Assembly: GCA_031551695.1 (NCBI GenBank)
Contig: JAVBNG010000009.1
Location: 53,215 to 117,214 of the forward strand
DNA: 64,000 bases
Reading direction: 5' to 3'
Source of the DNA: JAAYCI01 sp031551695
Lineage (GTDB): Bacteria > Bacillota > Clostridia > Oscillospirales > Ruminococcaceae
Within the stretch, counting starts at the first letter, position 1. Each line of letters starts with the position of its first letter. Under the pieces are notes generated by a model. The model did not search any database. It was not told the origin of the DNA and saw only the letters and a list, made by a program, of their open reading frames with translations. Both the position numbers and the translations under genes were made by a program. Positions 8,012 to 15,801 of this stretch are shown here, in pieces.

Positions 8012-9763
8012 TCAGTCCGGCATTTCGCGCACAATGCCGTGCTCCGCGTCCACGCTTATGCGCATGCCGTCCCGCAGTTTGTTCATAGCGCCCACGGCCC
8101 CCACAATCACCGGCTTTTCCAGCGTCAGGCCCACAATGGCCGCGTGGCTGCCCATGCCGCCCTCTTCCGTAATCACCGCCGCCGCTTCCTTGATGGCAAA
8201 CAGCATGTCGTTGGTGGTGTGCCCGGCCACCAGCACGTCCCCGGCGCGGAACTTCGCCTTCAAATCGGCCAAGCTCCCGGCCAGGCACGCGCTGCCCACG
8301 GCGTTTTTCAACCCCACGCCCGCGCCTGTCACCAGCGCGTCGCCCACCAAATGCGCCTTCATCATATTGGTGGTGCCCGAAATGCCCACCGGCAACCCCG
8401 CCGTAATGATGACCAGGTTCCCGTCCTCCACAAGGCCCGCCTTGGTGGCCGCCGCCACGGAAAGGGCGATCATCTCGTCCGTGTTCACCGCATAGGGCAT
8501 CACAATGGGCGTCACGCCCCAGGACAAGGCCAACTGGCGGCACACGCCGCCGTCCATCACGCAGGCGATGATGGGTGTAGGCGGGCGGTGGCGGCTCAGC
8601 TGCCGCGCCGTTTCGCCGCTGCAGGTAACGGTCAATATGGCCGCCGCGCCCGTGTCGATGGCGGTGTCGCAGGTGGCGTGGGCCACAGCGCCGGTCACGG
8701 TCATGCGGGCCTCTTCGTCGTGCAGGTGCATGTTAAAATTGCCCGCGTAGGGAATGTCGCTCTCCGTGCGCAGGGCGATGGCCGCCATGGTGCGCACGCT
8801 CTCGGCCGGGTATTTGCCCGCCGCCGTCTCGCCGCTCAGCATAATGGCCGAGGTGCCGTCGTAAATGGCGTTCGCCACGTCGGTAATTTCCGCCCGTGTG
8901 GGCCGCGGGTTTTCCATCATGCTCTCCAGCATCTGCGTGGCCGTGATGACGGGCCGCCCGCTGCGGTAGCATTTTTCGATCAGCCGTTTCTGCAAAATGG
9001 GGATTTCCGTAAAATCGATTTCCACGCCCATGTCGCCCCGGGCCACCATAATGCCGTCCGCCACGGCCAAAATCTCGTCGATATTATTCACGCCTTCGCG
9101 GTTTTCTATCTTGGCAATAATTTTGATGTTCTCGCCGCCATTTTCGCCCAGCAGCTTTTTCAGGTCCAAAATATCCGCCGCGCTGCGCGTGAAGGACGCC
9201 GCCACAAAATCGAAGCCGGTTTCAATGCCGAAAATCAGGTCGGCGCGGTCCGCCTGGCCAATGTAGGGCATACTCAAACGCGCGCCCGGTACATTCACGC
9301 CCTTGTGGTCGCTCACGGGGCCGCCGTTCTCCACCCGGCAAACAATATCTTCGCCCGCCAGGCGGCACACGGTAAGGCCAATCAGCCCGTCGTCCAGCAA
9401 AATGCGGCCGCCTTCGGCCACGTCCTGCCACAGGTTTTTGTAGGTGATGCTTGCCATGGAGGCGCTGCCCATCACTTCCCGCGGCGTCAGGGTAAACTCT
9501 TGCCCCTTTTTCAAGTGCGCCTTGCCGCCCTCAAAGTTCCCCAGGCGAATTTCCGGCCCACGGGTGTCCAGCAGCGCGGCAACAGGCTTGCCCGCGGCTT
9601 CCCGCTCTTTTTGCAGAAGCTTAAAGCGGCCCAAATGCTCGTTGTGGCCGCCGTGGGAAAAGTTGAACCGCGCCACGTCCATCCCGGCGTCTATCATCTC
9701 GCGCAGCACGCCGTCGTGGTCCGTTGCAGGCCCCAGTGTACACACGATTTTCGTCTTGCGCAT
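8012..9763 (-). CDS. pyk: Pyruvate kinase with C-terminal PEP-utilising domain
   Basis: A 583-residue glycolytic enzyme converting phosphoenolpyruvate and ADP to pyruvate and ATP. N-terminal MRKTKIVCTLGPA, active-site DTRGPEIRLG, the MVARGDMGVEI segment, ITATQMLESM and SGETAAGKYPAES are canonical. After the usual ~470 residues there is an extra domain ending in GGMGSHAAIVGL, the His-containing motif of the PEP-utilisers mobile domain found on Bacillus-type pyruvate kinases. The frame has another ATG two codons upstream, but that one abuts the AAGGAG; the ATG at 9763 has ideal spacing. Monocistronic, with promoter at 9806-9834 and its own terminator. Confidence 0.97.
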   Translation of the reverse strand: MRKTKIVCTLGPATDHDGVLREMIDAGMDVARFNFSHGGHNEHLGRFKLLQKEREAAGKPVAALLDTRGPEIRLGNFEGGKAHLKKGQEFTLTPREVMGSASMASITYKNLWQDVAEGGRILLDDGLIGLTVCRLAGEDIVCRVENGGPVSDHKGVNVPGARLSMPYIGQADRADLIFGIETGFDFVAASFTRSAADILDLKKLLGENGGENIKIIAKIENREGVNNIDEILAVADGIMVARGDMGVEIDFTEIPILQKRLIEKCYRSGRPVITATQMLESMMENPRPTRAEITDVANAIYDGTSAIMLSGETAAGKYPAESVRTMAAIALRTESDIPYAGNFNMHLHDEEARMTVTGAVAHATCDTAIDTGAAAILTVTCSGETARQLSRHRPPTPIIACVMDGGVCRQLALSWGVTPIVMPYAVNTDEMIALSVAAATKAGLVEDGNLVIITAGLPVGISGTTNMMKAHLVGDALVTGAGVGLKNAVGSACLAGSLADLKAKFRAGDVLVAGHTTNDMLFAIKEAAAVITEEGGMGSHAAIVGLTLEKPVIVGAVGAMNKLRDGMRISVDAEHGIVREMPD

Positions 9764-9805
9764 ACGCATCTCCTTGCGGGCGTTGTTGTCATTTTTTACA
9801 AAGTA

Positions 9806-9834
9806 ATTGTACCATTTTCCGTCGATATCTACAA
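9806..9834 (-). promoter_or_regulatory. pyk promoter
   Basis: Minus strand: -35 TTGTAG (plus 9829-9834), 17-bp spacer, -10 TACAAT (9806-9811). It lies about 45 bases before the pyk ATG. Confidence 0.7.
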
Positions 9835-9955
9835 CGCAGTTGGGCTAAAAGAAACAAAAAATTAACAAGCTTTTGCCTGAAGGATGGCCCCCTGGTGCGC
9901 GGCGTGTATTGACGAAGCGTCAGCCGCGGGGCAGGCCGCGTCCCTATTTTCCCAA

Positions 9956-9984
9956 TTTACACTTCCCCGTTTTTCAGGTATACT
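9956..9984 (+). promoter_or_regulatory. Promoter of the clostripain-like gene
   Basis: -35 TTTACA (9956-9961), 17-bp spacer, -10 TATACT (9979-9984), about 50 bases before the start at 10035. The pyk promoter faces the other way, so the two genes are divergent. Confidence 0.7.
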
Positions 9985-10034
9985 ACATAATTATGTAACA
10001 CATCGTCATTTCACCGGAAGAGGAACTCTGCCAA

Positions 10035-11978
10035 ATGAAACACGACCTTTTGAAAAAAGCGGCGGCGCTGGCGCTGGGCGCGGCCATGGCACTGGCCACG
10101 TCCGGCTGCATCCAAATCGTGGACGATGCCGCCGGCTATGGCGGCGGCGAAACCGCCGCTTCTTACACCGAGCCCGCCGCCCCCGCCAGCCAGGTGCAAT
10201 ACGAAAGCGCCCAGTATACCGTCCTTGTGTACATGAACGGCTCCAACCTGGAAAGCCAGGGCGGCATGGCCACAAAGGACCTGCAGGAGATGCTTTCTTC
10301 CAATTATCCCCGCGGCGCCATCAACGTGGTGGTGCAAACAGGCGGCACCAGGCGGTGGCAAAACAACATTGTGCAGGCCGGTGAACTGGGGCGCTACCGC
10401 ATATCGGAAAACGGCCTGGAAGAAGTGGACCGGCAGCCCTCTGCCAGCATGGGCGACCCTTCCACCCTTGCCGCTTTCATCAACTACGGCGTGCAAACTT
10501 TCCCGGCCGAAAAATACGGCCTTGTGCTGTGGAACCACGGCGGCGGGTCCGTCGGCGGATACGGCATGGACGAACTGTACAACAGCGACGGCCTTACGCT
10601 GGATGAGCTGGACACAGCCTTCCAAAACTCACGGATGGCAAGCACCAGGTTCGAGTTCCTCGGCTTCGACGCCTGCCTGATGGCGAACCTTGAAACGGCC
10701 TCCATCGCCAAAAGCTACGCCAATTACCTCATTGCCTCAGAAGAGGTGGAGCCCGGCTACGGCTGGGACTACACCGCCTGGCTAAACGCCTTTGGCGCCG
10801 ACGCGGGCGTCTCCGGCGACAAGGTGGGCACCTACGCCGTACAAAGCTTCGTCGACTTTTACGAAGACAACAATATGAACGACCAGCCAACCACTCTCTC
10901 CGTCACCGACCTTTCCAAGGTGGACGCTGTGGTCACCGCCCTGGAAGCTTTCGTCGGCGCGGCGGACCTTTCGAAATACCCGTACCAGGACATCGCCAGG
11001 CCCCGCAGCAAGGCAAAGGAATTCGGCATGCCCTCACAGTACAGCGGCGACCTTGACATGATCGATTTGGCCGACGCCGCCGCCCATTTTAAAGCCCTGC
11101 TGCCAAACGAAGCCGCCACCCTGCAAAAGGCCGTGGAAAATGCCATCGTTTACGCGGACAAAGGCCCCGCCACCGGCACGGCAAACGGCATGTCTATTTA
11201 CTTCCCCTTCAATGACCGCCAAAACGCGCCCTACCGGATGCAGATCTATGAGAAAATCGGTTTTTCGCCAATATACACAAATTACCTGGCGCAGTTTGCC
11301 GGCGAGCTTACCGGCGTGCAAATGCCCACCGTGGACGCAAGCAATACCGAGCTTGCCCAAAGCGGCGACGACTACACCATCACGCTCACCGGGGAGCAAA
11401 TCAGCAATACCCAAACCATTTACTTCACGGCGTGGATGTATGTGGAGGGCGACTACTACATTCAAATCTACCAGGATTCCGATGTCGATATCCAGCAAAA
11501 CGGCACCATTACCACATCATTTGACGGCACCGTGGCCACGGTGAACGGCCAGATGGTGTGCCTGTACGAAATGGAAAACACCGGCGACCACTACCTCGGC
11601 ACCATTCCCGCCTGGCTGAACGGCACCGCCGTGAACCTGCTTTTGCGCATCGACGGCGACAACCCCGCCGGCGCCATTGTGGGGGCATACCCCACCCTGG
11701 ACGAAACAAACGGCATGGGCGCCAAAAACATGCTGGAGCTGAAGGACGGCGACGAGATTATTTTTGCCTTCGACGGCGAGGAGTTTGTGGACACGGACGA
11801 CACCTCCACCGTGGAAAGCGTCACCAAATGGTACAAGGGCGCCGGCACCACTGTGGACGGCCCGCTCAATTTCCAAATGGGCGAAGTAGACGCGGGCGAT
11901 TATATGTACGGCTTCACCCTTGTGGACTATTACGGCAACACCAGCTATACTACCTTTATCACCATGGAGTTTGAATAA
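10035..11978 (+). CDS. Clostripain (peptidase C11) family lipoprotein
   Basis: A 647-residue exported cysteine-peptidase-like protein. The signal peptide ends in ATSGC, making Cys25 the probable lipidation site. The C11 domain starts near residue 57 (TVLVYMNGSNLES) and shows the His/Cys dyad: His168 in LWNHGGGS and Cys214 in GFDACLMA, followed by YLIASEEVEPGYGWDY. Residues from about 430 to the end form extra, probably beta-rich domains ending in a Tyr-rich strand. Clostripain-type enzymes cut after Arg; specificity here is unknown. CCGGAAGAGG precedes the ATG. It stands alone with its own promoter; a DUF6506-type gene follows. A role in host or diet protein digestion is inference. Confidence 0.88.
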   Translation: MKHDLLKKAAALALGAAMALATSGCIQIVDDAAGYGGGETAASYTEPAAPASQVQYESAQYTVLVYMNGSNLESQGGMATKDLQEMLSSNYPRGAINVVVQTGGTRRWQNNIVQAGELGRYRISENGLEEVDRQPSASMGDPSTLAAFINYGVQTFPAEKYGLVLWNHGGGSVGGYGMDELYNSDGLTLDELDTAFQNSRMASTRFEFLGFDACLMANLETASIAKSYANYLIASEEVEPGYGWDYTAWLNAFGADAGVSGDKVGTYAVQSFVDFYEDNNMNDQPTTLSVTDLSKVDAVVTALEAFVGAADLSKYPYQDIARPRSKAKEFGMPSQYSGDLDMIDLADAAAHFKALLPNEAATLQKAVENAIVYADKGPATGTANGMSIYFPFNDRQNAPYRMQIYEKIGFSPIYTNYLAQFAGELTGVQMPTVDASNTELAQSGDDYTITLTGEQISNTQTIYFTAWMYVEGDYYIQIYQDSDVDIQQNGTITTSFDGTVATVNGQMVCLYEMENTGDHYLGTIPAWLNGTAVNLLLRIDGDNPAGAIVGAYPTLDETNGMGAKNMLELKDGDEIIFAFDGEEFVDTDDTSTVESVTKWYKGAGTTVDGPLNFQMGEVDAGDYMYGFTLVDYYGNTSYTTFITMEFE

Positions 11979-12028
11979 GCATCCTGTCATTTTGAAGCTT
12001 GAAATTCAATATTTGGAGGTTCCCGCAT

Positions 12029-12316
12029 ATGAAATTCGCATTCCTCATCATGGGCCATTATGATTCCAAAAAAGACATCGCCGCCATAGACGGCGGCGAT
12101 GCGCAGATCATCGGCGTAGCGGACATCGACGAAGCCTGCGCCATGGCGCAAAAGCTTTACGAGAACGGCGTGGAATGCGTCGAGCTTTGCGGCGCCTTCG
12201 AAGAGACCGGCGCGAAAAAAATCATCGACGCAACCGGCGGCAAGCTTGCCGTGGGGTACGTCGTCCACCTGCCGGAACAGGACGCCCTGTTTGAACGGCT
12301 GTTCGGAAAGGCCTGA
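12029..12316 (+). CDS. Small DUF6506-type protein
   Basis: A 95-residue soluble protein beginning MKFAFLIMGHYDSKKDIAAI and containing GGDAQIIGVADIDEAC, NGVECVELCGAFEETGAKKI and VGYVVHLPEQD. This pattern matches small proteins that I recall being grouped as DUF6506; no activity is known. The frame is open 10 codons further upstream, but ATG 12029 has GGAGGT with 8-base spacing. Several conserved-looking acidic and Cys residues (Cys in DEAC, VECVE, ELCGA) could bind a metal, which is speculative. It ends just before a strong terminator and may be co-transcribed with the C11 peptidase 50 bases upstream. Confidence 0.7.
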   Translation: MKFAFLIMGHYDSKKDIAAIDGGDAQIIGVADIDEACAMAQKLYENGVECVELCGAFEETGAKKIIDATGGKLAVGYVVHLPEQDALFERLFGKA

Positions 12317-12333
12317 CAGTTGCGTAAAATAAA

Positions 12334-12366
12334 GAGGCGGTGAAGAAATCTCTTCACCGCCTTTTA
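12334..12366. terminator. Bidirectional terminator
   Basis: Stem AGGCGGTGAAGA with TCTTCACCGCCT around a 3-base loop, T-rich on the plus side and TTTATTTT on the minus side. It lies between the plus-strand DUF6506-type gene and the end of the minus-strand feo operon and can serve both. Confidence 0.88.
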
Positions 12367-12376
12367 TTCTACTTTT

Positions 12377-12562
12377 CTATTTTCCACCCGCCCCGCCACC
12401 GCCGTGGCATTGCCCGGCGCTGGGGCAGCCCTCGCAGCCACAGCCGCAGGAACCGCCCTTTTTGCGCTGGCGAAGCGTATAGGCAAGCGCCAACACCAGC
12501 ACCGCCAAAATCACGGCGCCAATCAAAATGGACGCAAGGTTTGCCGAAAGAAACGTAACCAT
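12377..12562 (-). CDS. FeoB-associated Cys-rich membrane protein
   Basis: A 61-residue protein: one transmembrane helix (about residues 7-30), a basic stop-transfer patch RQRKKGG, then a Cys-rich tail (SCGCGCEGCPSAGQC) ending in Gly. This is the pattern of the small FeoB-associated proteins found after feoB in Firmicutes and Bacteroidetes. It probably binds iron or assists FeoB; the role is not established. It starts 22 bases after the feoB stop and is the last gene of the feo operon. Confidence 0.85.
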   Translation of the reverse strand: MVTFLSANLASILIGAVILAVLVLALAYTLRQRKKGGSCGCGCEGCPSAGQCHGGGGAGGK

Positions 12563-12584
12563 TTTTCTTCACCTGTCTGCCGCG

Positions 12585-14780
12585 TTACGCGGCGTTCTTC
12601 AAATTGCCGGTCCCCGACTTTTCAGCCTTCGCCTGATAGCCCGGGCGCGCCAGCATGAAGATGATAAACGCGAGCACCAGGAACGCCGCCACGGTGGCAA
12701 CGCCAAACCCGCCGCCGGTGAACAGCAAGCCAAGTTGGTAGAATATCAGCGCCACGGCATAGGCAAACACGCATTGGTATGTGATCCCAAACGCTGTCCA
12801 TTTGCCACTGTTCATCTCACGGCGCATGGCGCCCATGGCCGCGAAGCACGGCGCGCACAGCAGGTTGAAAATCAGGAACGAGAACCCGCTCAGAATGGTG
12901 AAGTGCGCCGCAATGGGGCTGAGGCCCGCAAACGCGCTTTCTTCCACCATGCCCAGCGCGTCACCCGACACGCCGAACAGCACGCCGAACACACCCACCA
13001 CTTCTTCCTTTGCAACAAGGCCCATCACCGTGGCCACGGCGGCCTGCCACGTGCCAAAGCCCAGCGGGGCAAACACGGGGGCAATCACGCCGCCAATGGC
13101 CGCCACAATGCTGTGGTCCATGTCCTCCACCATGCCGAAGCTGCCGTCCACAAACCCGAAACTGGCCAAAAACCAAATCGCCACAGACGCCAGCAAAATC
13201 ACCGTGCCGGCGCGCTTGATAAAGCTCCAGCCGCGCTCCCACATGCTGCGCAACACGTTCCCCGCCGAAGGCGAGTGGTAGGCGGGCAGTTCCATTACAA
13301 AAGGCGCTGGCTCACCCGCGAAGGCCTTCGTCTTCTTCAAAACAATGCCGCTCACGATGACCGCGGCCACGCCGAGAAAATAGGCCGCCGGCGCCACCCA
13401 CCACGCGCCGCCCAGTATGGCGCCCGCAATCAGCCCGATGATGGGCATTTTGGCGCCGCAAGGAATGAACGACGTCGTCATAATGGTCATGCGCCGGTCT
13501 TTTTCGTTCTCAATGGTGCGGCTGGCCATAATGCCCGGCACCGAGCAGCCCGAGCCAATGAGCATGGGGATAAAGCTTTTGCCCGAAAGGCCGAACTTGC
13601 GGAAAATGCGGTCCATAATAAACGCCACACGCGCCATATAGCCGATGTCTTCCAGGATGGCCAAGAAGAAAAACAGCACCAGCATCTGCGGCACAAAGCC
13701 CAAAACAGCGCCCACGCCGCCGATAATGCCGTCCACCAAAAGTCCCGATAGCCACGGCGCCACGCCAATAGCCGGCAGCCATTCGCTCAGCGGCTCAATG
13801 ATCCACGAGCCGAACAGGGTGTCGTTGGTGAAATCCGTTACAATGGCACCAATGGTGGTGACGGAGATAAAATAGACAACAAACATCACCACCGCAAAAA
13901 TGGGCAGGGCCAGCACACGGTTCGTCACCACGCGGTCGATTTTGTCCGAAATCGAAAGGTCGCCTTTTTTGCGCGCCTTCACCACACAGGCGTCCATCAG
14001 CCGCGAAATATACGCGTAGCGCTCGTTCGTAATAACGCTCTCCGCGTCGTCGTCACGCTCTTTCTCGCAGCCCGCCACCACTTCCTCAATGGCCGCCGCG
14101 CGTTCCGGTGTCAGCTTCAGCTGTTCCATCACCTTTTCGTCGCGCTCAAACAGCTTGATGGCGTACCAGCGGATCTGCCGCTCGTCCACCGCACCATTAA
14201 TCAGGTCCTCAATGTGCGCCAGCGCGTGCTCCACGCTGCCCTCAAACACGTGGGGCGGCTCCTGCTGCGCTTTCGCCTGCACTTCCTTCAGCAGGCACAT
14301 CACCGCGTCCCGGCTGCCCTCGCCTTTCAGCGCCGACGTCTCCACAATGGGGCAGCCCAGCGCGTCTGAAAGCTTCTGCACGTCGATTTTGTCGCCGTTT
14401 TTACGCACGACGTCCATCATGTTCAGTGCAATCACCACCGGGTAGCCAATTTCCAAAAGCTGGGTGGTCAGGTACAGGTTGCGCTCCAGGTTCGAGCCGT
14501 CCACAATATTCAAAATGGCGTCCGGTTTTTCCTGAATAAGGTAGTTGCGCGACACCACTTCCTCCAGCGTGTACGGCGAAAGGGAGTAAATACCGGGCAG
14601 GTCCTGGATGCTGACATCCTTTTCGCCCTTCAGACGGCCTTCTTTTTTCTCCACGGTTACGCCCGGCCAGTTGCCCACATACTGTGTGCTACCGGTCAGG
14701 TCGTTGAACATGGTAGTTTTGCCGCAGTTCGGGTTGCCGGCCAATGCAATTTTCACTTCCAATTTCTTCTCTCCTGCCAT
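12585..14780 (-). CDS. feoB: Ferrous iron transporter FeoB
   Basis: A 731-residue inner-membrane Fe(II) transporter. The N-terminal G domain (about 1-170) has G1 GNPNCGKTT, G3 DLPGIYSL and G4 NMMD; a helical GDI-like region follows, then the membrane domain from about residue 275 with two repeated gate regions (FVPQMLVLFFFLAILEDIGY and GSGCSVPGIMASRTI). Length is typical of Clostridia. Two feoA genes lie upstream and a Cys-rich small protein downstream. Expression is probably iron-regulated through the dyads at 15297-15338. No missing motifs. Confidence 0.97.
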   Translation of the reverse strand: MAGEKKLEVKIALAGNPNCGKTTMFNDLTGSTQYVGNWPGVTVEKKEGRLKGEKDVSIQDLPGIYSLSPYTLEEVVSRNYLIQEKPDAILNIVDGSNLERNLYLTTQLLEIGYPVVIALNMMDVVRKNGDKIDVQKLSDALGCPIVETSALKGEGSRDAVMCLLKEVQAKAQQEPPHVFEGSVEHALAHIEDLINGAVDERQIRWYAIKLFERDEKVMEQLKLTPERAAAIEEVVAGCEKERDDDAESVITNERYAYISRLMDACVVKARKKGDLSISDKIDRVVTNRVLALPIFAVVMFVVYFISVTTIGAIVTDFTNDTLFGSWIIEPLSEWLPAIGVAPWLSGLLVDGIIGGVGAVLGFVPQMLVLFFFLAILEDIGYMARVAFIMDRIFRKFGLSGKSFIPMLIGSGCSVPGIMASRTIENEKDRRMTIMTTSFIPCGAKMPIIGLIAGAILGGAWWVAPAAYFLGVAAVIVSGIVLKKTKAFAGEPAPFVMELPAYHSPSAGNVLRSMWERGWSFIKRAGTVILLASVAIWFLASFGFVDGSFGMVEDMDHSIVAAIGGVIAPVFAPLGFGTWQAAVATVMGLVAKEEVVGVFGVLFGVSGDALGMVEESAFAGLSPIAAHFTILSGFSFLIFNLLCAPCFAAMGAMRREMNSGKWTAFGITYQCVFAYAVALIFYQLGLLFTGGGFGVATVAAFLVLAFIIFMLARPGYQAKAEKSGTGNLKNAA

Positions 14781-14808
14781 TCAAATTCCGCGCCTGTTAC
14801 AGCGCACT

Positions 14809-15030
14809 TCACTCCACTTCAATTGTTTCACAGTAGGCCTTGCGCAGGCTAAGTTCGTACCCGCGCACAGTCACTTCCATCGGGTCGCCCAAGGGCGCCA
14901 CTTTGCGCACGTACACGTCGCTTCCTTTTGTCACACCCATGTCCATAATGCGGCGTTTCACGGCACCCTCACCGTGCAATTTCACCACCTTGGCCGTCTG
15001 GCCAATTTTCACGTCTCGCAATGTCTTCAT
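14809..15030 (-). CDS. feoA: FeoA family protein (second in operon)
   Basis: A 73-residue cytosolic SH3-like protein: LRDVKIGQTAKVVKLHGEG, RRIMDMGVTKGSDVYVRKVAPLGDP, VTVRGYELSLRKAYCETIEV, the FeoA pattern. FeoA modulates FeoB activity. It starts 11 bases after the other feoA stop and is followed by feoB after 28 bases. It is closer to the classic FeoA consensus (APLGDP motif) than the first copy. Confidence 0.92.
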   Translation of the reverse strand: MKTLRDVKIGQTAKVVKLHGEGAVKRRIMDMGVTKGSDVYVRKVAPLGDPMEVTVRGYELSLRKAYCETIEVE

Positions 15031-15041
15031 GCTTCCTCCAC

Positions 15042-15254
15042 TTACACAAGAATGCGGCTGGCCATGCTTTTGCCCAAAGCTACGCGCGAGCCCTTGATAT
15101 TCAGAATCATGTTTCCGCCTATTTCGCTCACCACGGTGACGCTTTCACCCACTACAAACCCCAGTTCTGCCAGGTGCTGGCGCACTTCGTCTTTGCCGGT
15201 AATTTTCTTGATGTAGTTCGTCTGCCCGCTTGGGGCCATGCTCAGCGGCATCAT
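15042..15254 (-). CDS. feoA: FeoA family protein (first in operon)
   Basis: A 70-residue FeoA-like domain: MAPSGQTNYIKKITGKDEVRQ region, HLAELGFVVGESVTVVSEIGGN, ILNIKGSRVALGKSMASRI. The APLGDP loop of the other copy is replaced by SEIGGN, so this is the Gly-rich-loop subtype often found as a paired FeoA. GGAGGAAC lies upstream of the tandem ATGATG; the start is taken at the first. It is the first gene of the feo operon. The pair may form a heteromeric regulator of FeoB (inference). Confidence 0.9.
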   Translation of the reverse strand: MMPLSMAPSGQTNYIKKITGKDEVRQHLAELGFVVGESVTVVSEIGGNMILNIKGSRVALGKSMASRILV

Positions 15255-15296
15255 TGTTCCTCCTTCAGGTTTGCGCCGCCCGGGCCAGGCGCACAG

Positions 15297-15349
15297 TTAG
15301 TCTATGCTAATTTCATTCTTATGTTAGCATTCGCTAACCCTTTTGTCAA
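15297..15349 (-). promoter_or_regulatory. feo promoter with two iron-box-like dyads
   Basis: Minus strand: -35 TTGACA (plus 15344-15349), 17-bp spacer, -10 TAACAT (15321-15326). A perfect dyad GTTAGC-4-GCTAAC (15323-15338) fills the spacer and overlaps the -10. A second, imperfect dyad TTAGT-4-GCTAA (15297-15310) lies just past the expected start site; centres are 27 bp apart. TTAG/CTAA half-sites resemble DtxR/IdeR-type boxes, so iron-dependent repression is likely; the repressor gene is not in the window. Confidence 0.75.
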
Positions 15350-15518
15350 TCCTTTTCGCAACATTTTCACGGCCCGCCAAACGCCGCCGCCTTGTTATAT
15401 TTATCACGATTATTCTACACTTTACCGTTCAAATTGTTATTTTTTTATTTAACGCGCCCCTTTTTACATAGCTGTGCCAAAAAGTATTTTTCTCCCTTTG
15501 CCGGCGCCGAAAACCGGG

Positions 15519-15547
15519 TTGACTTGGCTAAAATTAGCTGGTACTAT
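15519..15547 (+). promoter_or_regulatory. Promoter of the fhs leader RNA
   Basis: -35 TTGACT (15519-15524), 17-bp spacer, -10 TACTAT (15542-15547). Predicted start near 15554, about 250 bases before the fhs ATG. Confidence 0.75.
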
Positions 15548-15553
15548 CGGAAT

Positions 15554-15729
15554 TAAAGAATGGCTGCATTTGGTCTTTGGCCGGGCTAGAAGCGTCCAAA
15601 CCCGCATTCCATTCAGCCATGCGCTGGGAAGGCCCCCTCGGGGCGCTGAAGAAGCAAGTTCCATCTTGCATATGAGGCGTGGATCTTTCAGGTACCGAAG
15701 GCGCGCCTTTCGTGGGTTGCGCCTTTTTT
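15554..15729 (+). ncRNA. Structured leader or small RNA upstream of fhs, class not recognised
   Basis: About 176 bases from a good promoter to a terminator-like hairpin. Visible stems: ATGGCTG (15560-15566) with CAGCCAT (15614-15620); GCCCC-CTC-GGGGC (15632-15644); GCAAG/CTTGC (15654-15669); and AAGGCGC (15698-15704) with GCGCCTT (from 15719), followed by T6. fhs starts 73 bases later with its own AGGAGG. This may be a riboswitch-type attenuator or an independent small RNA. The conserved cores I know for ZTP, THF, glycine, SAM and T-box RNAs were looked for and not seen. Confidence 0.5.
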
Positions 15730-15801
15730 CTTCACGCTTTTTTCAGGGAGATTTACAAAAAAACAAGGCATAAATTCGAAAAACCAGAAGGAGGAACAAA
15801 A

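Noticed and set aside
8039..9865. 608-codon plus-strand open frame
   Set aside because: Antisense to pyruvate kinase; Ala/His/Arg-rich shadow typical of GC-rich DNA.
9905..9945. Possible repeat remnant with TTGACGAAGCGTCAGCCGCG
   Set aside because: Only a short GCGTCAGCCGC match to the repeat family, without ends or flanking hairpins; chance similarity is likely.
12528..13751. 407-codon plus-strand open frame
   Set aside because: Antisense to feoB; composition bias and no family features.
15554..15729. Known riboswitch class (ZTP, THF, glycine, SAM) upstream of fhs
   Set aside because: Conserved core sequences recalled for these classes were not seen; kept as an unclassified leader RNA.
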